Shown: positions 8,306 through 17,526 of the stretch, piece by piece
How positions within the stretch are numbered: position 1 is the first letter of the stretch
Layout: every line of letters starts with the position of its first letter
Origin: an uncultured Lachnospiraceae bacterium
Lineage (GTDB): Bacteria; Bacillota; Clostridia; Lachnospirales; Lachnospiraceae
NCBI GenBank assembly: GCA_946549035.1
Contig: CAMNQH010000001.1
Location: 1 to 64,000 of the forward strand
Direction: 5' to 3'
DNA length: 64,000 nt
The notes under the pieces: model-generated
The model's input: only the letters and a program-made list of their open reading frames with translations
The model's database searches: none
Told to the model about the DNA's origin: nothing
Made by a program: the position numbers and the translations under genes

Positions 8306-8334
8306 TTGCAACCCAAATAGGTTTATGGTAAACT
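8306..8334 (+). promoter_or_regulatory. promoter of the CYTH gene
   Basis: TTGCAA at 8306-8311, 17-base spacer, TAAACT at 8329-8334, 30 bases before the ATG. Confidence 0.55.
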
Positions 8335-8363
8335 AAATTAAAATAAATATTTCGGAGGAGCTT

Positions 8364-8813
8364 ATGGAAATTGAACGCAAATATTTAATCACAACCCCGC
8401 CTGAGAATTATACCTCTTATCCATGTCTGCAAATAGAACAAGGATATCTCTGCACCAATCCTGTGGTACGTATTCGTAAACAGGACAATTCCTATTATCT
8501 CACCTACAAATCCAAAGGTCTGATGATTCGTGAAGAATATAATCTTCCGCTAACAGAAGAGGCCTACCTTCACCTTCGCCAGAAAACTGACGGACGGCTA
8601 ATCTCCAAACAAAGATACCGCATTCCGTTTCAAGATTCTCTCACTATTGAGCTGGATATTTTTCAGGGAGAACTGGCTCCCTTAATGCTTGCGGAAGTGG
8701 AATTTTCTTCCAAGGAAGAAGCAGATGCGTTCCAGCCTCCAAAATGGTTTGGAGAAGACGTTACCTTTACAGGCGCATACCACAACAGCGTCCTCTCCTT
8801 AAACGAACCATAA
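8364..8813 (+). CDS. CYTH-domain protein (triphosphate-binding)
   Basis: A 149-residue protein that is a single CYTH domain, the triphosphate tunnel fold. The signature ExExK is at the very N-terminus (Glu2-Ile-Glu4-Arg-Lys6). Alternating basic and acidic strands follow (VVRIRKQDNSYYLTYKSKG, LTIELDIFQGELAPLMLAEVEF), which line the tunnel in known structures. Relatives hydrolyse inorganic triphosphate or act as adenylate cyclase IV or thiamine triphosphatase; the small bacterial ones are most often inorganic triphosphatases. GGAGG precedes the ATG. It is convergent with the DUF1653 gene, only 9 bases away, without an obvious terminator. Confidence 0.85.
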   Translation: MEIERKYLITTPPENYTSYPCLQIEQGYLCTNPVVRIRKQDNSYYLTYKSKGLMIREEYNLPLTEEAYLHLRQKTDGRLISKQRYRIPFQDSLTIELDIFQGELAPLMLAEVEFSSKEEADAFQPPKWFGEDVTFTGAYHNSVLSLNEP

Positions 8814-8822
8814 GGGATCCTT

Positions 8823-9329
8823 TTACAGCCTAGGCAGTTCGTATTTCTGGCGTGTACTAAGGCACCGTTTTAGTTCCTCAAACCGTCCGTACAAATCTCC
8901 TTCCGGAATTACAACGTCCAATACAACTGCCATATTGTCAATCATAATATCTGTAATATCGTTTTGCATAGCCAACAGGATATCATACCGCTGGCTATTG
9001 GTGTCTGCATCATAAAAATCCATCAGTAATTCTCTTATCTCTTTTTTCGCAGCAGGTGTTCTTTTAGGCTCAGCCTCTTTCGTCTCCCCCAAATCCTCTT
9101 CCACCAGCATAAACCGGTAACGCTGTTCTGCCTTGGGATATTTTTTCCGGTCTACTTCGCTGATAAACATGGACAAGGGTCTGGCATACACGCCAAACTC
9201 TCCATACAAGGCCTGATAAATCACCAGAGTTTCCCCGGTCTCCGTATGTTTTGCCGTAGTAACAATTTGATACAAATTCTGTTTAAAGTGACGATAAAGC
9301 TCTCCGCTTTTTGGATTTCCCTGGGGCAT
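8823..9329 (-). CDS. DUF1653 domain protein
   Basis: A 168-residue protein. Residues about 8-80 match DUF1653 ([45 protein letters not shown]), a small conserved domain of unknown function usually found as a stand-alone protein of about 70 residues. The remaining 90 residues are charged and helical ([20 protein letters not shown], then a segment ending in [10 protein letters not shown]), so this is a longer version with an extra domain I do not recognise. It lies downstream of the PAP2 gene with a 60-base gap and may be transcribed with it. Confidence 0.75.
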   Translation of the reverse strand: MPQGNPKSGELYRHFKQNLYQIVTTAKHTETGETLVIYQALYGEFGVYARPLSMFISEVDRKKYPKAEQRYRFMLVEEDLGETKEAEPKRTPAAKKEIRELLMDFYDADTNSQRYDILLAMQNDITDIMIDNMAVVLDVVIPEGDLYGRFEELKRCLSTRQKYELPRL

Positions 9330-9389
9330 ATCAATTCCTCCTTATAGATGCTAACCTAAATTATGTACATATTTTAAAACAAGCCTTTC

Positions 9390-9917
9390 CTATGCTTTTA
9401 CTACATATTTCCCGCAAAAAGCTGCGAACAACCCAATCAACGCCCCCACCAGCACATCTGTGGGATAATGCACTCCCAAATAGAGCCTGCTGAAGGCAAT
9501 GATAACCGCCAATACAAATGCTGATATTCCCAGATAACGGGGCGTCCCTTTCAGCATTACGAAGCCTGCCGCTATGGAGCTTGTGGTATGCCCCGATGGA
9601 AAAGAGCTGTCCCCCAAGGGGCCAATCAACCCCTGAAGTCCCATGACAACATCGTAAGGCCGAACACGAAGCACCAGATTTTTCAGAATTAAATTGGTGG
9701 CCAGAAAGCCAATCAATAAAGCCACCGCCATTGCCGTGCCCGTCTTCCGGTATTGCTTCGTGCAGAGCAGTATAGCCGCCAGAACGATCCATATCATGCC
9801 CCGGTCTCCCAGGCTTGTGATAAATTTCATTACTGGCGTCAGCCAGCCGACTCTTATATATTCCTGGATAAAAAGCAAAATCTTCCCATCCATCTCCAAT
9901 AAAAATTCCAGCAACAT
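9390..9917 (-). CDS. PAP2-family membrane phosphatase
   Basis: A 175-residue protein with about five transmembrane helices. All three PAP2 phosphatase motifs are present: KNLVLRVRPYD, PSGHTTSS (central Ser-Gly-His) and SRLYLGVHYPTDVLVG (catalytic His). Relatives dephosphorylate undecaprenyl pyrophosphate, phosphatidic acid or phosphatidylglycerophosphate; the cell-wall carrier lipid is a likely substrate, but sequence alone does not decide. The ATG at 9917 follows GAAGGGA. It lies 16 bases downstream of the ktrA-like gene, so it is probably the last or middle member of that operon. Confidence 0.88.
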   Translation of the reverse strand: MLLEFLLEMDGKILLFIQEYIRVGWLTPVMKFITSLGDRGMIWIVLAAILLCTKQYRKTGTAMAVALLIGFLATNLILKNLVLRVRPYDVVMGLQGLIGPLGDSSFPSGHTTSSIAAGFVMLKGTPRYLGISAFVLAVIIAFSRLYLGVHYPTDVLVGALIGLFAAFCGKYVVKA

Positions 9918-9933
9918 ATTCTAGTCCCTTCTT

Positions 9934-10581
9934 TTACAGATGTTTCAATATAAATTCTACGTCCTGCTTTTTCCCAATTACCATCAAATGCTCTCCTTCC
10001 CGGAACATATAGTCCGGCGCCGGAAGCAAATCGGTGTCTCCATTCCTTTTTATTCCCAGAATACTCACATGATATTTCGCCCGAAAATTCACTTCTTTAA
10101 TAGTTCTCCCCTGCCATTCCTTTAATGTGGGAATCTCGTAGATCCCATAATCCCCCATCTCAATATAGTCAAACACATGATTTGCTGTAACCCGCACTGC
10201 CAGCCGCTCGGCAATATCACGCTCCGGGTAGATTACCTCGTCGGCGCCATTGCGCAGCAAAAATTTTGCATGGACATCCCGGGCCGCTTTGCTGATTACC
10301 CGTTTTGCCCCAAGCTCCTTCAAGAGACTGGTAATCTCAAGGCTGCTTTGAAAATTCGTACCAATGCACACCACGCATACGTCAAAATTGCCAACTCCGA
10401 AGCTTTTCAATACTTCTATCTTAGTACAGTCCCCAATCTTTGCGCTGGTGACCAGAGGAAAAAGTTCCTCCAGGGTCTCTTCTTTCTGATCTACAATCAT
10501 CACTTCATTTCCCAGCCTCAGCAAATTCCTGCACAAATGCTGTCCGAACCGTCCCATGCCGATAATTAAAATTGATTTCAT
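9934..10581 (-). CDS. ktrA: potassium channel regulatory subunit (KtrA/TrkA type)
   Basis: A 215-residue cytosolic RCK protein that gates the membrane K+ translocator. Residues 1-120 are the RCK_N Rossmann domain with the nucleotide-binding start ILIIGMGRFGQHLC and acidic strand end VDQKEE. Residues about 135-215 are the RCK_C domain (IYEIPTLKEWQGRTIKEVNF to MVIGKKQDVEFILKHL). A single RCK unit rather than the tandem TrkA fits KtrA/KtrC; nucleotide binding (ATP/ADP) and cyclic di-AMP control are known for that family. It follows the KtrB-type gene by 9 bases in the same operon. Confidence 0.88.
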   Translation of the reverse strand: MKSILIIGMGRFGQHLCRNLLRLGNEVMIVDQKEETLEELFPLVTSAKIGDCTKIEVLKSFGVGNFDVCVVCIGTNFQSSLEITSLLKELGAKRVISKAARDVHAKFLLRNGADEVIYPERDIAERLAVRVTANHVFDYIEMGDYGIYEIPTLKEWQGRTIKEVNFRAKYHVSILGIKRNGDTDLLPAPDYMFREGEHLMVIGKKQDVEFILKHL

Positions 10582-10590
10582 CCTGTTCTC

Positions 10591-11922
10591 CTATCCAATT
10601 GTGATACGTTCTTTGGGAAGCCTGATTGCCGCCTGCTTCTTACGCTCCAAAAACGAAAGGGCAAAAGACATACTTCCAATCCGGCCACAATACATCAATA
10701 TAATAATAATATACCGAGACGCCAAAGTTAAGTCCCGTGTAATTCCCGTTGTCATTCCTACCGTTCCGATCGCAGACCCCACCTCAAACAGCACATCGTC
10801 CATAGCAAAAGGCTGCATGGCACAAATCGCAGTTACGCTGACAATCGCCAGAAAGAGATTCATTAAAAATACGGTACTGGCTTTTTTTACTTCATCGCTA
10901 TCCAAGCGTCTGCCAAAAATGTTTAATTCCGGTTTGCTGCGAAGATTGGATATTACAATTAACACAAGAACCACCGTGGTGGTGGTCTTAATTCCTCCCG
11001 CCGTGGAACCGGGACTGCCTCCAATAAACATCAGTACCACCATCAACAGGCGGGTTGCCTGAGTATATGCCCCGGTATCTGTCGTATTAAATCCCGCTGT
11101 CCTGGCAGTTACAGAGCCAAATAGGGAGGAGAGCGCCTGCCCTTTTATACTCATGTCCGCAAGCAAATTCTCCCGCTCAAACAGAAAAAACAGAACTGCT
11201 CCTCCAATAATTAAAACGATTGTCGTGACCAATACAATCTTTGTGTGAAGGAGATATTTTTTCACATGAAGCTTATGCCTGGAAACATCATCCCATACAA
11301 TAAATCCGATTCCTCCAATGACAATCAAGCTCATAATTACCACGTTTACCACAATATCATCATAATACAAAACTAAAGAAGAATACTCTTCGTATCTGCC
11401 CATCAAGTCAAAGCCGCCATTGCAAAAAGCCGACACAGAATGAAAAATCCCGTACCACAGGGCGTCTAAAAATCCCATCTTTGGAAGAAAACGAAGCATC
11501 AAAATCAACGCCCCTACTCCTTCAAAGAAAAACGTCCATGGCACAATATTTTTTACCAGCCGGACTACCCCTTTTAGCTGAAGTCCATTTAAGCTCTCCT
11601 GAATCAAATTTCTCTCTTTTAACCCAATCTTCCGCCTTAAGAAAATGGAAAAGAACATCCCTATGGTGATAAAGCCAAGACCTCCGATTTGAATCAGACA
11701 TAAAATCACAAGTTGTCCAAACATACTCCAATGCTGGTAAGTATCCGCCACTACAAGCCCCGTCACGCAAGTGGCGCTGGTAGCTGTAAATAATGCGTCA
11801 TGAAATCCCGTCATGGTTCCGCTTCTGGAAGCGGCCGGAAGCATTAAAAGCAGCGTTCCTACGCATATAATTATAAAAAATCCCAATGCGATTGTCTGAG
11901 TTCTGCTCAATCGTTTTAACAT
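10591..11922 (-). CDS. ktrB: potassium uptake membrane subunit (KtrB/TrkH type)
   Basis: A 443-residue polytopic membrane protein of the KtrB/TrkH superfamily, built from four helix-pore-helix repeats. The pore glycine motifs are visible in order: TCVTGLVV, CNGGFDL, TARTAGFNTTD and IGTVGMTTGI. Together with KtrA it forms a K+ (often Na+-dependent) uptake system. I begin at ATG 11922, preceded by CAAGGAGGAAAA; the open frame extends 19 codons further but would contain that ribosome site. It is the first gene of a ktrB-ktrA-PAP2 unit, downstream of the terminator of the chemosensory block. Confidence 0.9.
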   Translation of the reverse strand: MLKRLSRTQTIALGFFIIICVGTLLLMLPAASRSGTMTGFHDALFTATSATCVTGLVVADTYQHWSMFGQLVILCLIQIGGLGFITIGMFFSIFLRRKIGLKERNLIQESLNGLQLKGVVRLVKNIVPWTFFFEGVGALILMLRFLPKMGFLDALWYGIFHSVSAFCNGGFDLMGRYEEYSSLVLYYDDIVVNVVIMSLIVIGGIGFIVWDDVSRHKLHVKKYLLHTKIVLVTTIVLIIGGAVLFFLFERENLLADMSIKGQALSSLFGSVTARTAGFNTTDTGAYTQATRLLMVVLMFIGGSPGSTAGGIKTTTTVVLVLIVISNLRSKPELNIFGRRLDSDEVKKASTVFLMNLFLAIVSVTAICAMQPFAMDDVLFEVGSAIGTVGMTTGITRDLTLASRYIIIILMYCGRIGSMSFALSFLERKKQAAIRLPKERITIG

Positions 11923-11958
11923 TTTTCCTCCTTGGTTCCAACTTAGCGTCATACAGAG

Positions 11959-11988
11959 AAAAAGACTCTGCTTTCGCAAAGTCTTTTG
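11959..11988 (-). terminator. terminator of the chemosensory operon
   Basis: On the minus strand AAAAGACT (11987-11980) pairs with AGTCTTTT (11967-11960), followed by a T-rich run. It ends the transcription unit that starts near 21.9 kb. Confidence 0.8.
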
Positions 11989-11997
11989 CCTCCTCTC

Positions 11998-13287
11998 TTA
12001 TAAACGTATTTCCAAATCGGAATCCGTTCTGTGATTTCCTCGGTTGGCCAATCTGAACCTGCTCATAATATCTTTCAGCATCGTCGCCTGATTCAGCAGC
12101 TGTTCACTGGCCGCCGCACATTCCTGACTGGTGGCAGAATTCGTCTGTACCACCTGAGATACCTGGCCAATGGCCTGGTCTATCTGGGTAACCGCAGTAG
12201 CCTGATCTGCTGCAACTTCCGCAATACTATTCATTACGGAAACGCTTTCATCAATATTGACCATAATTTCATCCAATGCTTTCGCAGTCTCTTCCGCCAG
12301 TTTCACGCCTTGCTCTACCTTATGAACAGAATCTTCTATCATTTCCGCCGTCTCGCTGGCTGCCTGTGCGCTTTTCCCTGCCAAGCTTCGTACTTCATCC
12401 GCCACTACGGCAAATCCTTTTCCGTGAACACCTGCCCGGGCCGCTTCTACCGACGCATTCAAGGCCAGAATATTGGTCTGGAATGCAATATCGTCAATTA
12501 CTTTGATAATCTTGGAAATGCCCTCGGAAGCCTCGTTAATCTGCTCCATGGCAACGATCATTTCCTTCATCTGCTGATTGCCCTGTTCCGCCTGCTGTTT
12601 CACATCGTTTACCATTGTATTTGCAGACTTCGCCTTTTCTGCATTTCCTCTGGTACTCTCGGCAATCTCATTAATGGAAGCTGTTACCTGCTGAATGGCA
12701 CTAGCCTGATCCGTAGCGCCCTGAGCCAGGGACTGGCTTGCGCCGGATACTTGATCCGCTCCCAAAGCCACCTGGTCTGCAGATTCCCGGATGTTGAACA
12801 GCATGGTGTTCTGCTCTCCTACAATCTTGGCAAAGGCATTTCCTAAAACATCACGGCTGCTCTTTACGCTTACCTCAAAATCAAGGTTTCCTTCCGCAAT
12901 CTTTCCTGCAACCTCCGCCTGATAATTAATATTATCCACCAGCATCTGAAAATCGTCCGTCAATTTTCCCAGTTCGTTATCTGCATATTTTTTTAAATCT
13001 ACCTCAATGTCTCCCTGTGTCAGCTTCTCCGCCGCCGCTTGAAGAACCTGAATTGGGATTCTGATATCCCTAATCACCTGAATCTCAACGACGATTCCAA
13101 TCAAAATTCCAATAACTGTTAATATGATAACAGCGATTTCTGCTTTTTTCATATAGTCAACGGTAACGCTTCCACTTGTCATCCGCATCATAGAAGATAC
13201 GCCGGAAAAGCAAATGAACGCCATTAATACCAGTACTACAGAAAACCCTCCCATCAATTTCATACGAATTGATTTCGCTATGTTCAT
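11998..13287 (-). CDS. methyl-accepting chemotaxis protein, minimal sensor region
   Basis: A 429-residue receptor. Two hydrophobic helices lie close together (about residues 12-32 and 45-67) with only about a dozen residues between them, so there is practically no extracellular ligand domain. A HAMP-like linker follows (IRIPIQVLQAAAEKL), a second coiled segment, then the cytoplasmic signalling domain with the conserved hairpin tip [20 protein letters not shown]. The start is ATG 13287; the upstream GTG at 13299 overlaps its AAGAGGTGA ribosome site. It is the last gene of the chemosensory unit, 15 bases after cheW. It probably senses a membrane or internal signal, or pairs with another receptor. 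Confidence 0.9.
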   Translation of the reverse strand: MNIAKSIRMKLMGGFSVVLVLMAFICFSGVSSMMRMTSGSVTVDYMKKAEIAVIILTVIGILIGIVVEIQVIRDIRIPIQVLQAAAEKLTQGDIEVDLKKYADNELGKLTDDFQMLVDNINYQAEVAGKIAEGNLDFEVSVKSSRDVLGNAFAKIVGEQNTMLFNIRESADQVALGADQVSGASQSLAQGATDQASAIQQVTASINEIAESTRGNAEKAKSANTMVNDVKQQAEQGNQQMKEMIVAMEQINEASEGISKIIKVIDDIAFQTNILALNASVEAARAGVHGKGFAVVADEVRSLAGKSAQAASETAEMIEDSVHKVEQGVKLAEETAKALDEIMVNIDESVSVMNSIAEVAADQATAVTQIDQAIGQVSQVVQTNSATSQECAAASEQLLNQATMLKDIMSRFRLANRGNHRTDSDLEIRL

Positions 13288-13302
13288 AATGCGTGTCACC
13301 TC

Positions 13303-13839
13303 TTACTCTTTCTCATCCTCAGCCTCTGCGTCTTCCCCTTCCATTAACGCGGAGAAATCCTCATCCTGAATTAATCGTTCCGGGCTCAGAAGCAGTTTTA
13401 CGCCGTTCTCTGCTTTCGCAAGTCCGCAGACGTATTTGTTGCTGACGCCTCCATGCTGATTCAGAGATGGCGGAGGTATCACATTGCTTTTATCAATCTT
13501 AATTACTTCGTCTACCTTTTCTACAATCAATCCCACTACCGTATCTTTTACATTGATGACGATAATGCAGGTCCTGTCTGTATAAGGCAAAGCTTCCTGC
13601 CGAAAACGCACTCTGACGTCTATAATTGGTATAATCTTTCCTCTCAGATTAATCAAACCTCTGACATAATCTTCGGCTTCCGGAACCTGGGTAATGGATG
13701 ACATTCCGATTATTTCATTGACATAGCTGATGGAAATGCCGAAATATTCATCTCCCGACTTAAAGGTCATGTACATGTCTTTTTGAGTGTCTTCTTCTTC
13801 CTCCTCCAAGACCTCGTCTAATTGCAATTCGTCTACCAT
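13303..13839 (-). CDS. cheW: CheW coupling protein
   Basis: A 178-residue adaptor that links receptors to the CheA kinase. A CheW domain spans about residues 20-160 (YMTFKSGDEYFGISISYVNEI; RGLINLRGKIIPIIDVR, the typical CheW signature; VVGLIVEKVDEVI). Both ends are strongly acidic (DEVLEEEEEDTQ at the N-terminus and EGEDAEAEDEKE at the C-terminus), which is more than the usual CheW carries. It lies between cheA and the short MCP, 15 bases from each. Confidence 0.93.
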   Translation of the reverse strand: MVDELQLDEVLEEEEEDTQKDMYMTFKSGDEYFGISISYVNEIIGMSSITQVPEAEDYVRGLINLRGKIIPIIDVRVRFRQEALPYTDRTCIIVINVKDTVVGLIVEKVDEVIKIDKSNVIPPPSLNQHGGVSNKYVCGLAKAENGVKLLLSPERLIQDEDFSALMEGEDAEAEDEKE

Positions 13840-13854
13840 CGGCCTCTCCTTTCC

Positions 13855-15969
13855 TTATATGATACCCGCAATATCCAGAATCAAGGCAATACTTCCATCA
13901 CCCAATTGCGTACATCCTGATATACCGCTGATTTTTTTCAGATACGGCGGAATCGGTTTTACTACAATTTCCTGTTCTGATACCAGCTTATCTACAAAGG
14001 CGCAAATTGTCTTGCCTTCGTATTCCAGTACCGCTGCAATTCCTTCTTCCAGAGAAGCGCTTCTTTCCTGAATGTGGTATCGGTCGCACAATTTGATAAA
14101 GGGATAATATTCACCCCTGATATTAATGTATTCATCTCCATCCGGTTCCCGAATTACCATATCCCGGGTAACGCTGATAAATTCCTGAACAGCGCCTATC
14201 TCCACCACGAAGGTGGTTTCCCCTACTTCCATCACAATACCGTCTATGATGGCCAGGGTCAATGGAATCTTCAAGCTCATTTCCGAGCCTTCTCCCGGCG
14301 TACTGTCTATCTCCAGCTTACCGCCAATTGCCTGGATATTCTTAACTACCACGTCCATACCCACGCCACGGCCGGACAGCTCCGTTACTTTTTCTTTGGT
14401 GGAGAATCCCGGCTGCGTAATAAACTGGTATACCTCTTTATCACTTAATTCATCCGGATTCCGTTTGCCCAAAAGACCATTATTTTTTGCTTTCTTCAAA
14501 ATAGCGTCGCGATTCAGGCCCTTTCCGTCATCCCGGACGCTGATATATACTTTGCCGCCTTCATTCTTGGCTTCCAAGGTGATTTTGCCCTTAGCGCTCT
14601 TGCCTGCCGATAAACGTTCCTCCTTGGATTCAATCCCATGATCCAGGGAATTACGGATCAAATGCATCAAAGGATCCGAAATATGTTCAATAATATTCTT
14701 ATCTACTTCCGTATTCTCTCCGATCACTTCCAGTTCAATATCTTTTCCAAGCTTTCTGGAAACATCAAATACGATACGGTTCATCTTCTGAAACGTATTG
14801 GTCAAGGGCATCATTCGCATGGCCATAATTACGTCCTGAAGCTCCGACGTAATCTTAGACAACTGGGCGGAAGCTTTCTGGAAATTACTCAAATCCAGCC
14901 CCGGAACTTTCAAATCCGGATTCTGCAAAACTACGGCTTCTGCGATTACCAGTTCTCCAATCAAGTCCATCAGGGAATCCATCTTTCCAATGTTTACACT
15001 GATAAAGCTCTGCTTCACTTGATTCTTGGACTGCTGCTTGGCAAGCTTCTTTCCTTTGCCAGGCTCTTTGGATTTGATGACATAATCGCCGGGGGTGGGC
15101 TCTTTCCCATCCTTCCCTCCGTCTTCCTGTTTTCCTTCTCCGTTATCTGCTCCTACGACGTCCAGTTCCTGAACATCGTCTCTGAATCCCAAGGTAAATT
15201 CCTTGACCGAGGATTCATAAATATCAATTTGCGCTACGCCTGTTCCTTTTTCTATAATCTCCCGAATCTCGTCAATATCTCCCTGAGTCTTTATCAGCAT
15301 ATGGAATCCATCATTTAAAATCTCGTCTCCGCTGCTCTCATTGGAAATAATATCTTCGGGAATATATTTCAGATCTTCCGCAATCTCCTTTAAAGCATAT
15401 ACCGCCGTATAAGCCCGGATATTGCTCATCTCAAGCCCCTGTTCATAATATACGGCAATCTTGTAGTATTTCCCGTCAGAACCTGTAGGGGCAATATAAA
15501 ACTGGCTGGGTTCCACATAGGTATTCTCCGGCGGCAGTTCCTTACCCTTCTTCACAATACCGCTTTTTAACCCATCCAGAAACTCTTCCAACTCACTTAA
15601 AATCTTTTCCGGGTCAGCATCCGGGCTGTCGCCCTCCTTGATCTTCTCCAATTCTCCCTGAATAAAGTCGGACACATTCAGCACATGATCCACCAGTTCC
15701 AAATGAGGAACATTCTTTGGATGGGATTCCCTCAAATAATAAAATACATCCTCCAGCTTATGGGCCACCCTTGAAATATTCTCAAACATCATAATACCTG
15801 CAGACCCTTTTATGGTATGCATTACACGGAATATTTCATTGATTGCCCCTTCGTCAAAGCACTCTTCATCCTTGTTGGCCAGTACAATATCTTGGAGATT
15901 CTCCAATAGCTGTTCACTTTCGTACAGGAAAATGTCCAGCATACCGTCTGTATTATATTCTTCAGCCAT
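13855..15969 (-). CDS. cheA: CheA chemosensory histidine kinase
   Basis: A 704-residue kinase with the five usual parts. P1 (Hpt), residues 1-110, has the phosphorylated His51 in VMHTIKGSAGIM. A P2-like response-regulator-binding region spans about 170-265. A charged linker follows to about 320. P3 dimerisation has GKMDSLMDLIGELVIAEAV. P4 ATPase has LIRNSLDHGIESKEER, VRDDGKGL and GRGVGMDVV. P5 is CheW-like, about 570-704, including RGEYYPFIKLCDRY. Presumed to receive signals from the MCPs of this cluster and to phosphorylate the CheY-like protein and CheB. Confidence 0.95.
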   Translation of the reverse strand: MAEEYNTDGMLDIFLYESEQLLENLQDIVLANKDEECFDEGAINEIFRVMHTIKGSAGIMMFENISRVAHKLEDVFYYLRESHPKNVPHLELVDHVLNVSDFIQGELEKIKEGDSPDADPEKILSELEEFLDGLKSGIVKKGKELPPENTYVEPSQFYIAPTGSDGKYYKIAVYYEQGLEMSNIRAYTAVYALKEIAEDLKYIPEDIISNESSGDEILNDGFHMLIKTQGDIDEIREIIEKGTGVAQIDIYESSVKEFTLGFRDDVQELDVVGADNGEGKQEDGGKDGKEPTPGDYVIKSKEPGKGKKLAKQQSKNQVKQSFISVNIGKMDSLMDLIGELVIAEAVVLQNPDLKVPGLDLSNFQKASAQLSKITSELQDVIMAMRMMPLTNTFQKMNRIVFDVSRKLGKDIELEVIGENTEVDKNIIEHISDPLMHLIRNSLDHGIESKEERLSAGKSAKGKITLEAKNEGGKVYISVRDDGKGLNRDAILKKAKNNGLLGKRNPDELSDKEVYQFITQPGFSTKEKVTELSGRGVGMDVVVKNIQAIGGKLEIDSTPGEGSEMSLKIPLTLAIIDGIVMEVGETTFVVEIGAVQEFISVTRDMVIREPDGDEYINIRGEYYPFIKLCDRYHIQERSASLEEGIAAVLEYEGKTICAFVDKLVSEQEIVVKPIPPYLKKISGISGCTQLGDGSIALILDIAGII

Positions 15970-15991
15970 TGTTTACATTCTCCTCTTTCGA

Positions 15992-16384
15992 TTATATCAG
16001 TCCCAGCTTTTTTAAAGCCATTTCAAATTTATCCAGATCCACCGGCTTTCCGCAATACACCGTACAGCCCATCTCAAATGCCTTCTTTACATTCTTCTCT
16101 TCATTTAAGGCGGTCGTCATAATAATCTTAACTGCCTGATCTCCCATGATTCCCCGTTCCTTTTCAATATCACGAATAGCCTTCAACGCCTGATAACCAT
16201 CTAGTACCGGCATCATTACGTCCAGGCATACCAGATCGTATGGCTCCTCATCCTCGGTTGCCATCAAAAAAGCGTCTACTGCTTCTTCCCCGTCAACGGT
16301 GATATCACAGTCTCCATATTTCTGTAAATATTTCGCCATAAATTTCCGGCTGGCAAAATCATCTTCTGCTACCAATATCTTCAT
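15992..16384 (-). CDS. single-domain response regulator (CheY-like)
   Basis: A 130-residue receiver domain without output domain. The acidic pocket is Glu7-Asp8-Asp9 in LVAEDDFASR; the phospho-acceptor Asp lies in LVCLDVMMPVLDGY; the conserved Thr is in IIMTTALNEE and the Lys in YCGKPVDL. Position just upstream of cheA makes it the likely CheA target. It lacks features that would show binding to a flagellar motor, and no flagellar genes are near, so the output may be another protein. A 62-base gap separates it from cheB. Confidence 0.88.
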   Translation of the reverse strand: MKILVAEDDFASRKFMAKYLQKYGDCDITVDGEEAVDAFLMATEDEEPYDLVCLDVMMPVLDGYQALKAIRDIEKERGIMGDQAVKIIMTTALNEEKNVKKAFEMGCTVYCGKPVDLDKFEMALKKLGLI

Positions 16385-16446
16385 ACAAACCCTTCCTTTC
16401 CGTTACAGGTATCCCTCGCAACCGGGAAGCCTATAATCTGCAGCCT

Positions 16447-17469
16447 CTATTTTAACAGGTTATATACTTTATTCGAAATACTTTCAAGGGGCAGCTGATA
16501 GTCCACCGCTCCAATATCAAACGCAACCTTTGGCATTCCGTACACAATGCAGGACGCCTCGTTCTGTCCAATCGTGACCGCTCCTGCCTTTTTCATAGCT
16601 AAAAGACCATCCGCCCCGTCCTTACCCATTCCTGTCAGTATAATTCCCAAAGCCTTATTTCCTGCGGACCTTGCTACTGAATGAAACAATACGTCTACAG
16701 AAGGGCAATGTCCGCTGACCTTGGCCTCTTCCTTACATTCTACTTGATAACCGCTGCCAACCTTAATCAGCCGCATATGCTTATCCCCCGGTGCAAGCAA
16801 TACCTGACCGGGCCTCACTGCATCACCAGTTTTGGCTTCTTTAACAGCGATACGGCAAACATCATTCAAACGTTGGGCATACATGCTGGTAAATCCTACC
16901 GGCATATGCTGTACCATCACAATTCCCGGGATATCTGTTCCAAACTCTTCTATCACCTGCCGGATTGCTTCGGTTCCTCCAGTGGACGCTCCAATGGCAA
17001 TCACGTCCCTCTTTCCTCCTTTTAAAATCGGATGAGGGATCCCTCTGGGTTCCGCCGCAATCTTTAGTTTTGATTTCTTTACAGTGGAAGCGATCTTTAC
17101 TTTAACCGCCAGCTCCTGTTTAATAAATCTGCGCAGTTCTTCTGAACCGGCGGCGGAAGGCTTATTTACAAAATCCACTGCTCCGGCCCGCATAGCGTCG
17201 AACACCTTCCCGTCCAGGGCGCTTACCATAACAACCGGCATAGGATACTGGGGCAGAATCTTTTTTAAGAATTCCAACCCATCCATCTTAGGCATCTCAA
17301 TGTCCAGCGTCATAACGTCCGGCCGGTACTTGACAATCGCATCCCGGGCAGCAAAAGCGTCCCGGGCCTCCGCCACAACTTCAAGCCCCGCTTCCGCGTT
17401 CAGTCCCTCTACCAGGATCTTACGGAATAGTTTTGAATCATCCACTACCAATACTTTTATGTTCCGCAT
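16447..17469 (-). CDS. cheB: CheB protein-glutamate methylesterase/deamidase
   Basis: A 340-residue enzyme that removes methyl groups from (or deamidates) receptors. The N-terminal receiver has phospho-acceptor Asp56 in VMTLDIEMPKMDG. The C-terminal hydrolase has the catalytic triad Ser162 (AIGASTGGTEAI), His188 (VQHMPVGFT) and Asp284 (TGMGKDGADGL). Length is standard for CheB. Its partner methyltransferase CheR is not in this window, so it must be encoded elsewhere or be absent. The ATG lies 57 bases after the HD regulator gene. Confidence 0.94.
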   Translation of the reverse strand: MRNIKVLVVDDSKLFRKILVEGLNAEAGLEVVAEARDAFAARDAIVKYRPDVMTLDIEMPKMDGLEFLKKILPQYPMPVVMVSALDGKVFDAMRAGAVDFVNKPSAAGSEELRRFIKQELAVKVKIASTVKKSKLKIAAEPRGIPHPILKGGKRDVIAIGASTGGTEAIRQVIEEFGTDIPGIVMVQHMPVGFTSMYAQRLNDVCRIAVKEAKTGDAVRPGQVLLAPGDKHMRLIKVGSGYQVECKEEAKVSGHCPSVDVLFHSVARSAGNKALGIILTGMGKDGADGLLAMKKAGAVTIGQNEASCIVYGMPKVAFDIGAVDYQLPLESISNKVYNLLK

Positions 17470-17526
17470 ATACCCAACTTTCTCTTGTGCCCGATATTAT
17501 CATGTTACCATCCATGCTTTTTTTTG

